NCBI GenBank assembly: GCA_024697705.1
Contig: JAILFF010000010.1
Span: 1 to 6,056 of the forward strand
DNA length: 6,056 nt
Direction: 5' to 3'
From: Ruminococcus sp.
Lineage (GTDB): Bacteria > Bacillota > Clostridia > Oscillospirales > Ruminococcaceae
The notes under the pieces are model-generated. The model was given only the letters and a program-made list of their open reading frames with translations, ran no database searches and had not been told where the DNA came from. Positions 5,929-6,056 of this stretch are shown one piece after another; position 1 is the first letter of the stretch; every line of letters begins with the position of its first letter. A program made the position numbers and the translations under genes.

Positions 5929-5936
5929 CACCTCCT
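5929..5936 (-). promoter_or_regulatory. Strong ribosome binding site of the portal gene lacking a standard start codon
   Basis: AGGAGGTG reads on the minus strand. The bases that follow are TTTATTATTATCGG, with no ATG, GTG or TTG at 5-11 bases from AGGAGG. ATT at 5923-5925 is 5 bases from AGGAGG and ATT at 5920-5922 is 8 bases from it. Confidence 0.6.
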
Positions 5937-5946
5937 GAAAAAAGTT

Positions 5947-5974
5947 AATAGTCAATAGTGAATAGTGAACAGTT
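5947..5974. repeat. Heptanucleotide tandem array, four units
   Basis: Four 7-base units lie head to tail on the plus strand: AATAGTC, AATAGTG, AATAGTG, AACAGTT. The array ends 11 bases upstream of the portal AGGAGG in the transcribed direction. The TTG at 5955 falls within it, which further argues against that codon as the true start. Confidence 0.75.
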
Positions 5975-5979
5975 ACGGT

Positions 5980-5994
5980 GTCCGCTTCGCGGAC
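5980..5994. repeat. Perfect hairpin with TTC loop upstream of the portal gene
   Basis: GTCCGC (5980-5985) and GCGGAC (5989-5994) form a perfect 6-bp stem with the 3-base loop TTC. There is no following T run on either strand, so it is unlikely to be a terminator on its own. Confidence 0.55.
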
Positions 5995-6001
5995 GATATT
6001 A

Positions 6002-6021
6002 TGCGGAGGCTTCGCCCCGCA
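6002..6021. repeat. Second GC-rich hairpin with TTC loop
   Basis: TGCGG (6002-6006) pairs with CCGCA (6017-6021), and GGC (6008-6010) with GCC (6014-6016), around a TTC loop and a bulged A at 6007. It shares the loop and GC-rich stem with the hairpin 7 bases to its left, suggesting that both belong to one repeat block with the heptamer array. Confidence 0.5.
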
Positions 6022-6056
6022 AATAGTTGTTGCTCAAAAGGGATGATCAGTGCGGC

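Noticed and set aside
6034..6056. Possible C-terminal end of a minus-strand gene (terminase) at the right edge
   Set aside because: Only six codons (RTDHPF, then TGA at 6034-6036) remain in that frame and another frame stops within three codons. This is too short to support a gene call.

Overview
The window looks like part of a prophage or domesticated phage element in a Gram-positive gut bacterium of the Clostridia, most likely a Ruminococcus-like member of the Oscillospiraceae. This rests on the moderately high G+C of the genes, strong AGGAGG-type ribosome binding sites, and intergenic repeats of the TGTAGGG-hairpin and heptamer-tandem kinds that I associate with such genomes. The host call is an inference; no sequence search was possible.

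All seven convincing complete genes lie on the minus strand and read from right to left as a phage head-and-neck module. In transcription order they are: portal protein (about 4762-5925), head maturation protease with a scaffold-like tail (3818-4741), HK97-fold major capsid protein (2709-3692), head-tail connector (2047-2415), a probable tail terminator/neck protein (1569-2039), a small probable tail protein (1215-1568), and a hub/baseplate-like tail protein (274-1218). The last four genes are nearly contiguous or overlapping, which suggests translational coupling. Portal, protease and capsid protein would build the procapsid, the next two would close the neck, and the last two would join or initiate the tail.

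The left edge (1-273) is AT-rich. It holds the 3' end of a plus-strand reading frame, a TGTAGGG-type palindromic repeat, and a strong hairpin just past the last phage gene that probably ends both convergent transcripts. The 293-base gap between the capsid and connector genes (2416-2708) is filled with repeats: two further TGTAGGG-type elements and a five-unit heptamer array. A second heptamer array and two GC-rich hairpins with TTC loops sit immediately upstream of the portal gene, where a terminase gene would be expected.

The points most worth a second look are: no recognisable tail tube, sheath or tape-measure gene between the neck genes and the hub-like gene; a portal gene whose perfect ribosome binding site has only ATT/ATC codons at the right distance, with a near-copy of the same sequence at the terminator gene; a zinc-finger-like Cys/His cluster next to the presumed catalytic serine of the protease; and repeat insertion exactly at the module's gene boundaries. 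I saw no CRISPR array, tRNA, rRNA, transposase or integrase.
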